Positions 23,896-33,200 are shown, counted from the first letter of the stretch. The stretch is DNA of 42,488 bases from Alphaproteobacteria bacterium (GCA_021774435.1 JAJFJB010000410.1:1-42488), one strand, 5' to 3'. Translations and numbers: made by a program. Notes: a model not told the origin generated them from the sequence alone.

Positions 23896-25032
23896 CTATG
23901 CCGCGTGCGGCACCAGGATCTGACGAATGGTCTCGCCCTGCTGCAAACGGTCAAAGCCTTCGTTGATTTCGTCGAGACCGACCTGGCGGCTGATCAGTTT
24001 ATCGACCGGCAGCCGTCCCTGGCGATACAGGCTGATGAAGCGCGGAATATCCCGCACGGGCACACAACTGCCCATGTAGCTGCCCTTGATCGATTTTTCC
24101 TCGGAAACAAGGTTGCTTTGCACGAACGAGAATTCGGCCGTCGAGGGCGACAGTCCTGCCGTCACCACCGTCCCGCCGTAACGGGTCACGGCATAAGCAG
24201 TCTTCATAGCGGGGATGACACCCGCGAGATCGATGGCGAAGTCGACCCCGCCATTCGTCAGATCGCGAACCTGCTCCGCGTGATCCGCTTCGCTCGCATT
24301 GATCGTGTGCGTCGCACCCAACTGCCGCGCCAAACCGAGTTTGTCGTCGGCGATATCGATGGCGATGATCGTTTCGGCACCGCCAAGCTTCGCACCAAGT
24401 ACGCCGTTCAGTCCAACACCACCGAGGCCAATTACCGCGACTGAATCACCGGGCAGAATACGCGCGGTGTTGATAACCGCGCCAACGCCCGTCATCACGG
24501 CGCACCCGAACAGCGCAGCCTCGGTCAGCGGCAAATCCTTATCGATCTTCACAACCGACCCACGGTCCGAAACAGCATATTCGGCAAAACACGAAACGCC
24601 GGTGTGATGCGCAATCGAATTGCCATCCGCATCACGCAGTCGCCGCCCACCGCCCATAAGGTCGCCTGCAGCTTTCGCTTTCGCGCCGGCTTCGCAGACC
24701 TGCGGCCTCCCTTCCATGCAGCGCCGGCACCGACCGCAGCTTGGGCTGAACTGGAAAACGATATGGTCGCCCGCTTCGATATCCGTAATCGAGGAGCCGA
24801 CTTCGACGACCTGCCCCGCGCCTTCATGGCCGAGCACCAAGGGCTCGGGCCGAGGACGCGCACCATTCATGACGGAAAGATCGGAGTGGCAAAGGCCGGC
24901 ACCGCCGATTTTTACCAGGACTTCATTCGGGCCCGGCGGATCAAGCGTGACCTCTTCAATGCTAATCGGTTTGCTGTTGGCGAAGGGTTGTTTCGCATCG
25001 AATTGGCGCAGCACGGCGGCCTTCATTTTCAT
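23896..25032 (-). CDS. Zinc-dependent alcohol dehydrogenase (MDR family)
   Basis: The start is the ATG at 25032 with GGGAG upstream; the open frame continues to 25536 but that extension lies in the divergent gene. The 378-residue protein has catalytic zinc ligands C48 and H69-E70, the four structural zinc cysteines C99, C102, C105 and C113, and a Rossmann loop GLGGVG. It resembles class III-type and NDMA-type alcohol dehydrogenases of about 370 residues, oxidising a primary alcohol or aldehyde adduct with NAD. It is first in the operon with the M24 and LLM genes and diverges from a DAO-type flavoprotein. Confidence 0.93.
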   Translation of the reverse strand: MKMKAAVLRQFDAKQPFANSKPISIEEVTLDPPGPNEVLVKIGGAGLCHSDLSVMNGARPRPEPLVLGHEGAGQVVEVGSSITDIEAGDHIVFQFSPSCGRCRRCMEGRPQVCEAGAKAKAAGDLMGGGRRLRDADGNSIAHHTGVSCFAEYAVSDRGSVVKIDKDLPLTEAALFGCAVMTGVGAVINTARILPGDSVAVIGLGGVGLNGVLGAKLGGAETIIAIDIADDKLGLARQLGATHTINASEADHAEQVRDLTNGGVDFAIDLAGVIPAMKTAYAVTRYGGTVVTAGLSPSTAEFSFVQSNLVSEEKSIKGSYMGSCVPVRDIPRFISLYRQGRLPVDKLISRQVGLDEINEGFDRLQQGETIRQILVPHAA

Positions 25033-25170
25033 TTCTTGCTCCCTAATAGATCGCTCCGCGGTTCTGCCACGGCGCTTTGCGCGACTATAACGCCCCATTC
25101 CTCGCAAGCGAAGCATGGAAGGTTTCGATTTTTGCAGCGTCTTTGGGATATTTCCGTAAACTGCGCCGCC
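25033..25170. promoter_or_regulatory. Divergent promoter region, ADH / DAO oxidoreductase
   Basis: These 138 bp must drive both the ADH operon (minus) and the flavoprotein gene (plus). The flavoprotein start has no clear Shine-Dalgarno, so it may be weakly translated or leaderless. No operator is evident. Confidence 0.4.
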
Positions 25171-26541
25171 ATGACTAAGCGCAATGCAGAAATCGTCATT
25201 TGCGGCGCCGGGATCGCTGGTATCTCGGCCGCGTTTCACCTCGCCGTTCGCAAAGGCGTTCGCGATATCGTTCTCGTCGATGAGCGGCCGCCATTGACGT
25301 TGACCAGCGATAAATCGACGGAATGTTACCGCAATTGGTGGCCTGGCCCCGGCGACACCATGGTCGCCTTCACCAATCACAGCATCGACCTGCTCGAACG
25401 CCTGGCGCACGAGACCGACAACGCATTTCTGATGAACCGCCGCGGCTATCTCTTTGCGACCGCCGAAAATGGCGATGCGCTGGCGGCGAGCGCTGAAGAA
25501 AACTCCTCTCTCGGCGCCGGACCGCTGCGAAGACATTGCGGTGATGCAAACGACCCGTCTTATGTTCCTGCGCCGTTGCAGGGCTTCGAGAACCTACCCG
25601 AAGGAATCGACCTTTTTCAGGACCCCGGTCTTATTCAGCAAAACTTCCCGTATCTGCCGGACAAAACCACGACCGTCGCCCATGCACGCCGCTGCGGATG
25701 GCTGAGCGCACAGCAACTTGGCATGACCATGCTGAGCCAGGCTCGCGATGTCGGTGTGACACTTCTACGCGGCGCGGTCACCGAGATCGACACCAGGGGC
25801 GGCCGGATAAATGGCGTAACGGTCAAGACGGATACAGGAACGGAAACGATCTCGACATCCAAATTCGTCAACGCCGCGGGCCCTTTCTCTCCGACGGTCG
25901 CCAAACTCTGCGGCCTTGAGCTACCGGTGACACTGGATGGTCATGTGAAAATCTCGTTCAGCGATACACGCGCTGCCTTTCCACGCAACGCACCGCTTGT
26001 CATTTGGAACGATGACGTCCGATTGCCCTGGGACGCCGACGAACGCGAAGCCCTGGCCGAAACGCCGGAGATGCAAAAACTGCTGGAACCCTTTTGCGCT
26101 GGCGTACACGGCAGGCCGGATGGCGCCGGCGATGCCGTTTTGCTTTATTGGACTTACGAAGAAGGCTCCAGCGAGCCGGTCTTTCCCATTCCGTACGATC
26201 CGAATTATCCGGAAATCGTGCTGCGGGGCATGTCGGCCGTAATCCCGCGTCTCTCGGAATATTTCGGCCACATGCCGAAACCCTATGTCGATGGCGGCTA
26301 CTACGCCAAAACGACGGAGAACCGTCCCCTTATCGGACCCTTGCCGTTGGAGGGTGCTTATATCTGCGGCGCGTTCTCAGGCTTCGGAATCATGACATCC
26401 ATGGCCGCCGGTGACCTGCTCGCCGATCATGTGACCGGTGCGCCCTTACCCGCTTATGCGTCAGCTTTCGATATTACGCGGTATGACGATCCGGACTATT
26501 TGAAGCGCTTTGCCACCGGCACCACTTCCGGACAGCTCTAA
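25171..26541 (+). CDS. FAD-dependent oxidoreductase, DAO family (sarcosine/dimethylglycine dehydrogenase-like)
   Basis: The true start is ATG 25171, which begins MTKRNAEIVICGAGIAGISAA with the FAD GxGxxG fingerprint; the frame is open upstream to 24604 but that part is antisense to the ADH gene. The 456-residue protein has the DAO fold, with ECYRNWWPGPGD (FAD contact region), FVNAAGPFS, and a C-terminal YAKTTENRPLIGPLP and GFGIMTSMAAGDLLADHV. Relatives oxidise N-methyl amino acids or D-amino acids. Its stop overlaps the convergent SDR stop (CTAA shared), with no terminator. Confidence 0.92.
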   Translation: MTKRNAEIVICGAGIAGISAAFHLAVRKGVRDIVLVDERPPLTLTSDKSTECYRNWWPGPGDTMVAFTNHSIDLLERLAHETDNAFLMNRRGYLFATAENGDALAASAEENSSLGAGPLRRHCGDANDPSYVPAPLQGFENLPEGIDLFQDPGLIQQNFPYLPDKTTTVAHARRCGWLSAQQLGMTMLSQARDVGVTLLRGAVTEIDTRGGRINGVTVKTDTGTETISTSKFVNAAGPFSPTVAKLCGLELPVTLDGHVKISFSDTRAAFPRNAPLVIWNDDVRLPWDADEREALAETPEMQKLLEPFCAGVHGRPDGAGDAVLLYWTYEEGSSEPVFPIPYDPNYPEIVLRGMSAVIPRLSEYFGHMPKPYVDGGYYAKTTENRPLIGPLPLEGAYICGAFSGFGIMTSMAAGDLLADHVTGAPLPAYASAFDITRYDDPDYLKRFATGTTSGQL

Positions 26542-27293
26542 AGCGTCAGATAGCCACCATCGACGGGAACAAGAGCCCCGGTCACGAAAGCGGACATGGC
26601 CGACGCCAGGAAAATCGCTGGTCCCGTAATATCTTCCGCCTCGCCGGCCCGGCCGAGTGGCGTTTTGCCAATGAACTGCGCTTCTGTGTCCGTCTTCGCC
26701 CGATTTTCCGCGTTCAGCGGCGTGCGGATAAAGCCCGGTCCGATGGCGTTCACCCGGATTCCGTCAGGGCCCAATTCCGCTGCAAGGGCGCGGGTAAAAC
26801 CCAGCACGCCATGCTTGGCCACCGTATAGGCGACCGCGTTTCCCGTATGCACATGCGACTGAATGGAGCCTATGTTTACGATCCGGCCTTTGGTTTCCTT
26901 GAGCGGTTCCAGAAAGGCCTTGGTGACATTATAGGGGCCCGTCGCGTTGACACGCATGATCGCGTCCCAATCCTCGTTCGCCTTATCCGCTGTAATGGGT
27001 TCGCGGCGGACGATGCCGGCATTGTTAACCAGGACGGACGTGGCGCCGTATTGCTGCGCAACGATTTCCGCCAATGCCGCGCAGGAAGCACGGTCCGTGA
27101 CGTCGAGCACGGCACTCAAAGCCTCGCCACCCGCTTGGGCGATCATGGAGGCTGTTTCCGAGGCTCCGGCCTCATTGATATCGGCCACGACGACTTTCGC
27201 ACCGACAGCGGCAAATCCTTTGGCAATCGCACGGCCGATCCCGGACCCCGCACCCGTTACGACGGCGATATCCCCTTCGAGCAATCCGGCCAT
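26538..27293 (-). CDS. Short-chain dehydrogenase/reductase
   Basis: The ATG at 27293 (AAGGGGA upstream) gives a 251-residue classical SDR; a frame extension to 27356 lacks conserved sequence. It has the cofactor motif TGAGSGIG (13-20), NNAG, and the catalytic set S143, Y156 and K160. The Asp after the second strand (VVVADIN) favours NAD over NADP. Its role may be a 3-oxoacyl or polyol dehydrogenase; the substrate is unknown. It diverges from the LLM gene starting at 27377, 83 bp away. Confidence 0.93.
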   Translation of the reverse strand: MAGLLEGDIAVVTGAGSGIGRAIAKGFAAVGAKVVVADINEAGASETASMIAQAGGEALSAVLDVTDRASCAALAEIVAQQYGATSVLVNNAGIVRREPITADKANEDWDAIMRVNATGPYNVTKAFLEPLKETKGRIVNIGSIQSHVHTGNAVAYTVAKHGVLGFTRALAAELGPDGIRVNAIGPGFIRTPLNAENRAKTDTEAQFIGKTPLGRAGEAEDITGPAIFLASAMSAFVTGALVPVDGGYLTL

Positions 27294-27376
27294 GACAATG
27301 TTTCCCCTTCCATCCGTGACGCTGTAGTTTGTCGTTGCATCGAATACTGACGTCAAAGAGCAGCAGGAGGCAAGTC

Positions 27377-28246
27377 ATGCAAGTCGGCATTTCCATTCCC
27401 ACGACCGAGATCGGCAACGATCCCATCGCGATCAAGGATTTCGTGCAAGCGGTCGAGGATATGGGATATGAACATCTCACTTTGATCGATCATGTCCTGC
27501 AATCGGGCAAGGCGGTCGCGGACGACTGGCGCGCCTTCTACACGCGCGACAACGCCTTCCATGAGCCCATCGTCTTCTATGCCTACGTTGCCGCCCTGAC
27601 GAAGAAGATCGAACTCGCCACGGCCATCCTAATCCTGTCGCAGCGGCAAACCGCATTGGTCGCCAAACAGGCCGCCGAACTCGACCTGCTGAGCGGCGGC
27701 CGGTTGCGGCTCGGTGTCGGCATTGGCTGGAACGAAATGGAGTTCGATGTCCTGGGACAGAATTTCAACGACCGGGGCCGCCGGGTGGTCGAGCAGATCG
27801 ATGTCATGCGCGAGCTTTGGACCAACGAATTGGTCACCTATGACGGCAAATGGCATCAGATCAAGGACGCGGGAATCAATCCCCTGCCCGTTCAGCGCCC
27901 CATCCCGGTCTGGATCGGCGCCTTCATCGAACCGGCGATCAAACGCGCCGGACGCGTCGCGGATGGCTGGTTCGCCAACCCCCGTGTCCCGCCGGGGCCG
28001 GAGGCCGAACAACATTTCGAGTTCTTTCGCGGCGCCGCCGAGGAAGCAGGCCGCGATTCCAGCAAGCTCGGCATCGACGCCACCGTTCTGACCGAGGACA
28101 AGGGCTCGCAGGCCTGGGCCGCCGAAGCAGATCAGTGGAAGGAAATGGGCGCCACACATCTCACGGTGCGCACGATGGCATCCGGCTTGGGCTCCAACGA
28201 CGCGCATATCGAGACGCTGCGTAAGTTTAAGGAAGCGTACCCTTAG
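27377..28246 (+). CDS. LLM-class oxidoreductase (F420-type subgroup)
   Basis: ATG 27377 follows an excellent AGGAGG ribosome site and gives 289 residues; an upstream in-frame start at 27329 is unlikely. The luciferase-like barrel is shown by GISIPTTEIGN, LLSGGRLRLGVGIGWNE, RGRRVVEQIDVMRELW and PIPVWIGAF. Annotated relatives with this RGRRxxEQIxxMRxLW pattern belong to the F420-dependent subgroup, but proteobacterial members may use FMN. The last 4 bp overlap the convergent amidase gene. Confidence 0.88.
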   Translation: MQVGISIPTTEIGNDPIAIKDFVQAVEDMGYEHLTLIDHVLQSGKAVADDWRAFYTRDNAFHEPIVFYAYVAALTKKIELATAILILSQRQTALVAKQAAELDLLSGGRLRLGVGIGWNEMEFDVLGQNFNDRGRRVVEQIDVMRELWTNELVTYDGKWHQIKDAGINPLPVQRPIPVWIGAFIEPAIKRAGRVADGWFANPRVPPGPEAEQHFEFFRGAAEEAGRDSSKLGIDATVLTEDKGSQAWAAEADQWKEMGATHLTVRTMASGLGSNDAHIETLRKFKEAYP

Positions 28247-29637
28247 GCGAAATCAGGCGGCGTGCGGTTCACCCAGTCCGTCGCCTGTTCAAAGGCCCAG
28301 CCGATACGCAGGGCCATCGCTTCGTCATAGGCATCGCACATGATCTGCAGCGACGTCGGCAATCCACCCGCCGTAAAGCCGTTCGGGATCGAGAGCGCGC
28401 AGCGGTCGAGAAGATTGACGACTCTAGTGAAAGTCGCAGGCGTCTCATTCTGGTCCACGTCCTCCAGCGCGACGGCGGGCGTGGCTGTTGTCGGCGTCAG
28501 ATAGGCGTCAACACCCGACAAGGCCTCGTCATAAGCCGCTTTAATCGCTTCCCGGTCACGCAGGGTTTCAAGATATTCACGCGCTGACATCTCTTTGCCT
28601 ATCCAGATCCGGGGCCGAACATCCTCGTCGATTTGGAGTTCCATATCGTCGACCCTGTCGCCGACGAACAGATAACCTTCGGCCCCGATGATCTTGCCGG
28701 TCAAGGCGCCAAGGCCGGTGAACCGGCCCGGCAATTCGACATCGACAATCTCCGCGCCGAGTCCCGCAAGCGTTTCGAGGGACGCGTCGTAAGCTTGGAG
28801 TACTTCCGCATCGACGCCGTCGCGCTCCCGGGTCCCCATGCGCGCGATACGCAGCCCCGCGATACCGCGCCGCATGTCCGGCAACGGATCTTCGAAGGGA
28901 ACGCCTTTCGTATGAGCGTCGAGCGGATCGGGACCCTGCATCGCATTGTAGATCAGCGCCGCGTCCTCAACCGTTCTGGTCATCGGGCCCGGCGTATCCA
29001 GAGTGCTGGCGAGCGGCAGAACGCCATGCGTGCTCACTCTGCCGACTGTCGTCTTCAGCCCGACCAATCCGCACCAGGCCGCCGGCAGGCGGACGGAACC
29101 ACCCGTATCAGTTCCGATGGCGCAGGGCGCCAGGCCCGCGGCGACGGATACGCCGGAGCCCGCGCTCGATCCACCGGGCGTCCGGTGTACGGCCGCATCC
29201 CACGGATTCCAGGGTGTTCCCATATGCTGATTGGTGCCCCAGCCGCCCATGGCAAATTCAACCGTATGCGTCTTGCCGATCACGATCATGCCCGCCGCGA
29301 TCAAGCGCGACGCCAAGGTCGCCGTGGTCGGCGAGATGCGGTCCTTCCACGGCAAGGAGCCGCCCGTGGTCACGCGGCCTTCCATATCGATAATGTCCTT
29401 CAGCGCGATGGGTACGCCATGCAGCGGGCCGACAGCCTGGCCCGCGCGGACCGCCTTGTCCGCCGCTTCGGCAGCCATCCGCGCACCGTCGCCATAGACC
29501 GTAACGAAGGCGTGCAGTTTTTCATCATGCGCTTCGATCCGTGACAAATAGCGATCCATCACATCGATTGGCGAAAGGTCACCGGACGCAATGGCGTCGG
29601 ATAGCGCCTTTACGGTCATGAAAGCGGTATCGGTCAT
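28243..29637 (-). CDS. Amidase (GatA-like amidase-signature enzyme)
   Basis: The 464-residue protein carries the amidase signature GGSSAGSGVSVAAGLAPCAI and the Ser-cisSer-Lys triad as K80, S157 and S181. It hydrolyses an amide (or carbamoyl) bond; the stand-alone setting, without gatB or gatC, favours a catabolic amidase over the tRNA amidotransferase. It is the last gene of the cupin - hydrolase - amidase unit, 12 bp after the hydrolase stop, with GGAG before its ATG. Confidence 0.93.
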   Translation of the reverse strand: MTDTAFMTVKALSDAIASGDLSPIDVMDRYLSRIEAHDEKLHAFVTVYGDGARMAAEAADKAVRAGQAVGPLHGVPIALKDIIDMEGRVTTGGSLPWKDRISPTTATLASRLIAAGMIVIGKTHTVEFAMGGWGTNQHMGTPWNPWDAAVHRTPGGSSAGSGVSVAAGLAPCAIGTDTGGSVRLPAAWCGLVGLKTTVGRVSTHGVLPLASTLDTPGPMTRTVEDAALIYNAMQGPDPLDAHTKGVPFEDPLPDMRRGIAGLRIARMGTRERDGVDAEVLQAYDASLETLAGLGAEIVDVELPGRFTGLGALTGKIIGAEGYLFVGDRVDDMELQIDEDVRPRIWIGKEMSAREYLETLRDREAIKAAYDEALSGVDAYLTPTTATPAVALEDVDQNETPATFTRVVNLLDRCALSIPNGFTAGGLPTSLQIMCDAYDEAMALRIGWAFEQATDWVNRTPPDFA

Positions 29638-29649
29638 GGGAGTACTCCG

Positions 29650-30444
29650 TCAGGGCCGCGTCAGGAACGCGAGCGTGTGTTTGCGAAAGGTTTCGGCTTC
29701 AACGATGGGAAAGAAATGCCCGCCGGTCTCCAGAATTACCGTTTCCGCATTCGGGATCAAGCGGCCGAGATCTTCGGAGAAATATGCCGGCGTCGTCACA
29801 TCGTCGCGTGCGCCGATAATCAGTGTTGGCGATTTGATCGACCCAAGCTCATCTTTCCGGTCGAACTTCAAAATGCCCCGAATGCGGCTGAGCATGATTT
29901 CCGGATTTGGAAATGACTCTATGGCCGATTTCTCCCCCGACAGAATCGAGGAGAACCGGTCCCGCACATAGGACGACGGAAACATAAAAAGCGGATGCGA
30001 ACGCACATAGGCTTCGACGCCGCCCGCACTCAAAATTTCCCCACGCACGGCAAACAGCCGTTTGAAATACTCATCCGCCTTGGTCCAGGTCGCACTCAGG
30101 ACAAGCCTGCCTATGCGTTCAGGCTGATCCAGCGCCAACGTCTGTCCAATGGCGCCGCCGGTCGAATGGCCGATCAGATGCGCCTGCCGGATATCAAGAT
30201 GATCCATCAGTTGCAGCAAGTCGTCCGCCATTTGCTCAACGGTATATTCGATCTTCGAGGGGCTGCTCTGTCCCGTCCCGCGATGGTCATGCAGGACCAC
30301 CTGAAAATGCTCCGAAAGGGCCGGTACATGGCCGGACCAAAACGCGCCGACCCCACCCAGTCCCGCCACGAGCAACAATGGTGGTCCCTTCCCCTGCACC
30401 TCGTAGTGAAGGTGATCGCCGTCGCGAAGCGTAACCGTCGCCAT
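29650..30444 (-). CDS. Alpha/beta hydrolase
   Basis: The 264-residue protein has the fold's oxyanion segment (VAGLGGVG), nucleophile elbow GHSTGG with S94, and the acid and His of the triad in GARDDVTTP and ETGGHFF. Sequence and length are close to PcaD-type enol-lactonases and RutD-like hydrolases, but neither pathway is represented nearby. Its ATG overlaps the cupin gene's stop by one base (TGATG), so it is translated with it. Confidence 0.9.
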   Translation of the reverse strand: MATVTLRDGDHLHYEVQGKGPPLLLVAGLGGVGAFWSGHVPALSEHFQVVLHDHRGTGQSSPSKIEYTVEQMADDLLQLMDHLDIRQAHLIGHSTGGAIGQTLALDQPERIGRLVLSATWTKADEYFKRLFAVRGEILSAGGVEAYVRSHPLFMFPSSYVRDRFSSILSGEKSAIESFPNPEIMLSRIRGILKFDRKDELGSIKSPTLIIGARDDVTTPAYFSEDLGRLIPNAETVILETGGHFFPIVEAETFRKHTLAFLTRP

Positions 30445-30944
30445 CAGTTATCCTTGTCGAGCGCGGCAAACACCGTCTGGGCTTCAATCTCGGCGACGTT
30501 GTCCGGCCGTGGGAAGGGCGATGGCGTCTCCTCCCCTTCGGATCGCGGGCGTCCAATGGCTTGGAAGAAATCTTCGAGCCCGCCGGGCACCAGCACCCAC
30601 ATCATTTTGAGATCGTCTTCGGTATCGTTGATGATCTTGTGGGAATTCCGATGGCCGGCATAAACCATCGTACCCGGCTTGACCGGATGCTCGACACCGT
30701 TGACCAGAACCTTGCCGGTTCCTTCGAAAAAGAACAGCAGCTCCTGCTCCGTGCCATGCTGATGCTCACGGATATAGCTGCCCGGCGCGATCACCTGGAT
30801 ACCGGACGAGAAATCGCCGATCGACGGGTCGTCCCGCTTCGACACCATGACTTCCGCATAGCCGTTCGCGGGCACCGGCTGCCAAAAACTCTCCCCTTCG
30901 CCCGGCTGCACCACTAAAGCCGCACCTTGTTCCGCATCGGACAT
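30444..30944 (-). CDS. Cupin-domain protein
   Basis: I place the start at ATG 30944 because GGAGGA lies 8 nt upstream; codons for earlier Mets overlap that ribosome site. The 166-residue protein has one beta-barrel cupin domain with both metal motifs: H-x-H-x4-E in REHQHGTEQELLF and G-x5-P-x4 then H in VEHPVKPGTMVYAGHRNSHKI. It may be a small dioxygenase, an isomerase or a binding protein. It is first in the operon with a hydrolase and an amidase. Confidence 0.85.
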   Translation of the reverse strand: MSDAEQGAALVVQPGEGESFWQPVPANGYAEVMVSKRDDPSIGDFSSGIQVIAPGSYIREHQHGTEQELLFFFEGTGKVLVNGVEHPVKPGTMVYAGHRNSHKIINDTEDDLKMMWVLVPGGLEDFFQAIGRPRSEGEETPSPFPRPDNVAEIEAQTVFAALDKDN

Positions 30945-31046
30945 CGTCATCTCCTCCATAGGTTGGCCGTTACATCATGATATAACACCCTACGCCCGCG
31001 ACCAGCGGTTTTACGCCCAGCTAATGTCGAGACCGTTACGGCAATA

Positions 31047-31724
31047 ATGAACACCCAAGACGACATCGCAGCGATGGCTGGCCTTGCGCCGGTGGAATTG
31101 ATTACCCGAAACACCGCGATTACGGCGCCCCGTCTTGTGCCGGAAATTGAACTACATCTCGCAACGGAGGAATTGCCGCTCTACAAAGCTGGCGAAGAAG
31201 AACTGGCAGCGCTCGGGATCGGATCGCCCTACTGGGCTTTCGCATGGTCCGGGGGACAGGCGCTGGCGCGCTACATTCTCGACAAACCGAAAACGGTCAC
31301 CGGGCAACGTGTGCTCGATTTCGGGGCCGGCAGCGGACTTGTCGCCATCGCAGCGGCCATCGCCGGTGCCAAGACGATAATCGCTGCCGATATCGATCCC
31401 ATCGCGGCGCACGCCATGGCATTGAATCGAAAACGCAACGAGGTCGATTTTGAGATCGAAACGACAGATCTTATCGGTGTACGCGGAAACTGGGATGTCT
31501 TGCTCGTTGGTGACGTCTGTTATGACAAAGAAATCGCCGACCGGCTCTTGCCGTGGCTCCGCGAGCAGACAACATTCGGATGCACCGTACTGATCGGCGA
31601 TCCCGGCCGCTTTATTCTGCGCGACCTCGGATTAGAATCCATCGCATCCTTTCACGCGGACACGACCGGCATCATGGAAGACAATGATCTGCGCAATGCT
31701 CGTGTCTGGCAATTTACCGATTGA
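31047..31724 (+). CDS. Class I methyltransferase, ETF-beta lysine methyltransferase-like
   Basis: The 225-residue protein has the SAM-binding motif I VLDFGAGSGLVAI, motif II acidic AADIDP, and DVLLVGDVCYDKEIAD after strand 4, which resembles the D-x-x-Y-D pattern of METTL20/ETFBKMT enzymes. The N-terminal YWAFAWSGGQALARYIL also matches that family, which trimethylates lysines of the electron-transfer flavoprotein beta subunit; bacterial homologues exist in alphaproteobacteria. It stands alone on the plus strand and faces the histidine phosphatase gene. Confidence 0.82.
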   Translation: MNTQDDIAAMAGLAPVELITRNTAITAPRLVPEIELHLATEELPLYKAGEEELAALGIGSPYWAFAWSGGQALARYILDKPKTVTGQRVLDFGAGSGLVAIAAAIAGAKTIIAADIDPIAAHAMALNRKRNEVDFEIETTDLIGVRGNWDVLLVGDVCYDKEIADRLLPWLREQTTFGCTVLIGDPGRFILRDLGLESIASFHADTTGIMEDNDLRNARVWQFTD

Positions 31725-31751
31725 GTAAGCGTGAGCCGTAACGAGAGAACC

Positions 31752-32357
31752 CTACAACGGAGTCGCAGCCCAGCCCTTCGGCCCCTCATCGTCTCGCGTC
31801 AAGCTGATCGGCTCGGCATTCTTGACCACGCGCGGGCCGCTTAGCTGCAGGCCGAACGCAGCCAGCAGGACTGCGTAATTGCCGCCATGTGCGACGATCA
31901 GGATTTCCTTGTCATGGCTTAGTACCTCGCGGAATCCATCCAGCGTGCGCAGGGTGAATTGCTGCAAGGTCTCACCGTTTTCCGGGTCGCCACCCCAATT
32001 CAAATCGATGTTCGACTGGCCCGCCCAATCGCCCCAATCGCGCTCCCATAGATTGGATTGTTTATGCAGCGGCTTGGCGCATTTCTCGTTCACGATCTCG
32101 GCCGTTTCCCAAGTCCGCTCCAGATCGCTGGCATGAATTTCAAGAAATTCCAACGGTGCAAGCATATCGGCAGCGAGGCGAGCCTGAGACCGGCCGGTAT
32201 CGTTGAGCGTGACGCCGCGCTGAGTCTGTATAATACGGCGCTTGTTATGCTCGGTTTCGCCATGGCGTAGGAAATAAAAACGGTCCCCCGAGGGCGACAG
32301 ACCGCCCGCTTCGGCGGTGTATTCCTGCATTCTAAGATGCCAATGAGGCGATTCCAT
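31752..32357 (-). CDS. Histidine phosphatase (phosphoglycerate mutase-like) protein
   Basis: The 201-residue protein has the RHGET catalytic motif (R31-H32-G33-E34-T35) and the second conserved His in IVAHGGNY. It removes or transfers phosphate from a small molecule or protein; the target is unknown. AGGAG supports the ATG at 32357. It is the last gene of a minus-strand group with class II aldolase, PPOX flavoprotein and PiuC-type dioxygenase, each spaced 32-38 bp apart. Confidence 0.9.
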   Translation of the reverse strand: MESPHWHLRMQEYTAEAGGLSPSGDRFYFLRHGETEHNKRRIIQTQRGVTLNDTGRSQARLAADMLAPLEFLEIHASDLERTWETAEIVNEKCAKPLHKQSNLWERDWGDWAGQSNIDLNWGGDPENGETLQQFTLRTLDGFREVLSHDKEILIVAHGGNYAVLLAAFGLQLSGPRVVKNAEPISLTRDDEGPKGWAATPL

Positions 32358-32395
32358 TTAGCCGCTCCTGTTCGTGTATTTTGGATATAAACTGA

Positions 32396-33166
32396 CTAGT
32401 GCTTATAAGAAGGATCGAGCTTATCCATCAATCGGACATAGGAATCAAATTCCAATTTGCCCGCAGGCGCACCGTCATTGCCATTAAGGAAATCATCGGT
32501 CAAACGCGCCGCTTCTTCACAAACATCGGCTGAAGGGATCGTCAGGGTGCCGCCACCGGCCTGTGCCGCGACCTGAATTTCGCACGCGCGCTGGAGGCGA
32601 AACATCAAAATGAATGCTTCCTCGACCGTAGCGCCTGCCGTCAGAAGACCGTGATTGCGCAGTATCAGAACCTTCTGTTCGCCAAGCGATGCCACGAGGC
32701 GTTCCCGCTCCGCGAGGTTCAGGCTCGGCCCTTCATAATCGTGATAGGCCACACGGCCATGATACCCGGTCGCCATAATGCTGATCGGCAATAGGCCTTC
32801 TTGCTGTGCTGCCACGGCCATGCCTGCGGTGGTGTGCGTATGAAAGACACAATGCAAATCGTCCCGGCCGGCGTGAACGGCGCTGTGGATGACAAAGCCA
32901 GCCTGATTCACCGGATAATTGCTGGGTCCGATGACATTGCCGTCGATGTCGATTTCAACCAAATTGGACGCTGTCACTTCGTCGTAGCGCAGCCCCCAGG
33001 GATTTATCAGAAAATTGCCGGTACCCGGTACACGCAGGGTCAGGTGACCGTAGATCGTTTCCGTCCATCCCAGATGGTCGACAATGCGATAGGCCGCCGC
33101 AAGCGTGCGCCGTGCGGTGGCTTGAGCTTCGACAATCTCGGGATCAATGTCCGCTGCAGCACTCAC
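32396..33166 (-). CDS. Class II aldolase/adducin family protein
   Basis: The 256-residue protein has the zinc-binding His cluster of class II aldolases (FHTHTTAGMAV, and the later LRNHGLL), plus the family pattern YGHLTLRVPG and LINPWGLRYDEVTASNLVEID. These enzymes split or decarboxylate sugar phosphates or hydroxy acids; the physiological substrate is not identifiable. The start is GTG at 33166 with TGAGGA upstream. Confidence 0.9.
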   Translation of the reverse strand: MSAAADIDPEIVEAQATARRTLAAAYRIVDHLGWTETIYGHLTLRVPGTGNFLINPWGLRYDEVTASNLVEIDIDGNVIGPSNYPVNQAGFVIHSAVHAGRDDLHCVFHTHTTAGMAVAAQQEGLLPISIMATGYHGRVAYHDYEGPSLNLAERERLVASLGEQKVLILRNHGLLTAGATVEEAFILMFRLQRACEIQVAAQAGGGTLTIPSADVCEEAARLTDDFLNGNDGAPAGKLEFDSYVRLMDKLDPSYKH

Positions 33167-33200
33167 CGTTCACTCGTTCCTCAGTTAAATCAAACATACG

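Noticed and set aside
24604..25170. An N-terminal extension of the DAO flavoprotein, making 645 residues
   Set aside because: The extension is antisense to the alcohol dehydrogenase gene and the FAD motif begins right after ATG 25171.
25033..25536. An N-terminal extension of the alcohol dehydrogenase
   Set aside because: It lies over the divergent promoter and the flavoprotein gene; the family starts at the ATG at 25032 behind a good ribosome site.
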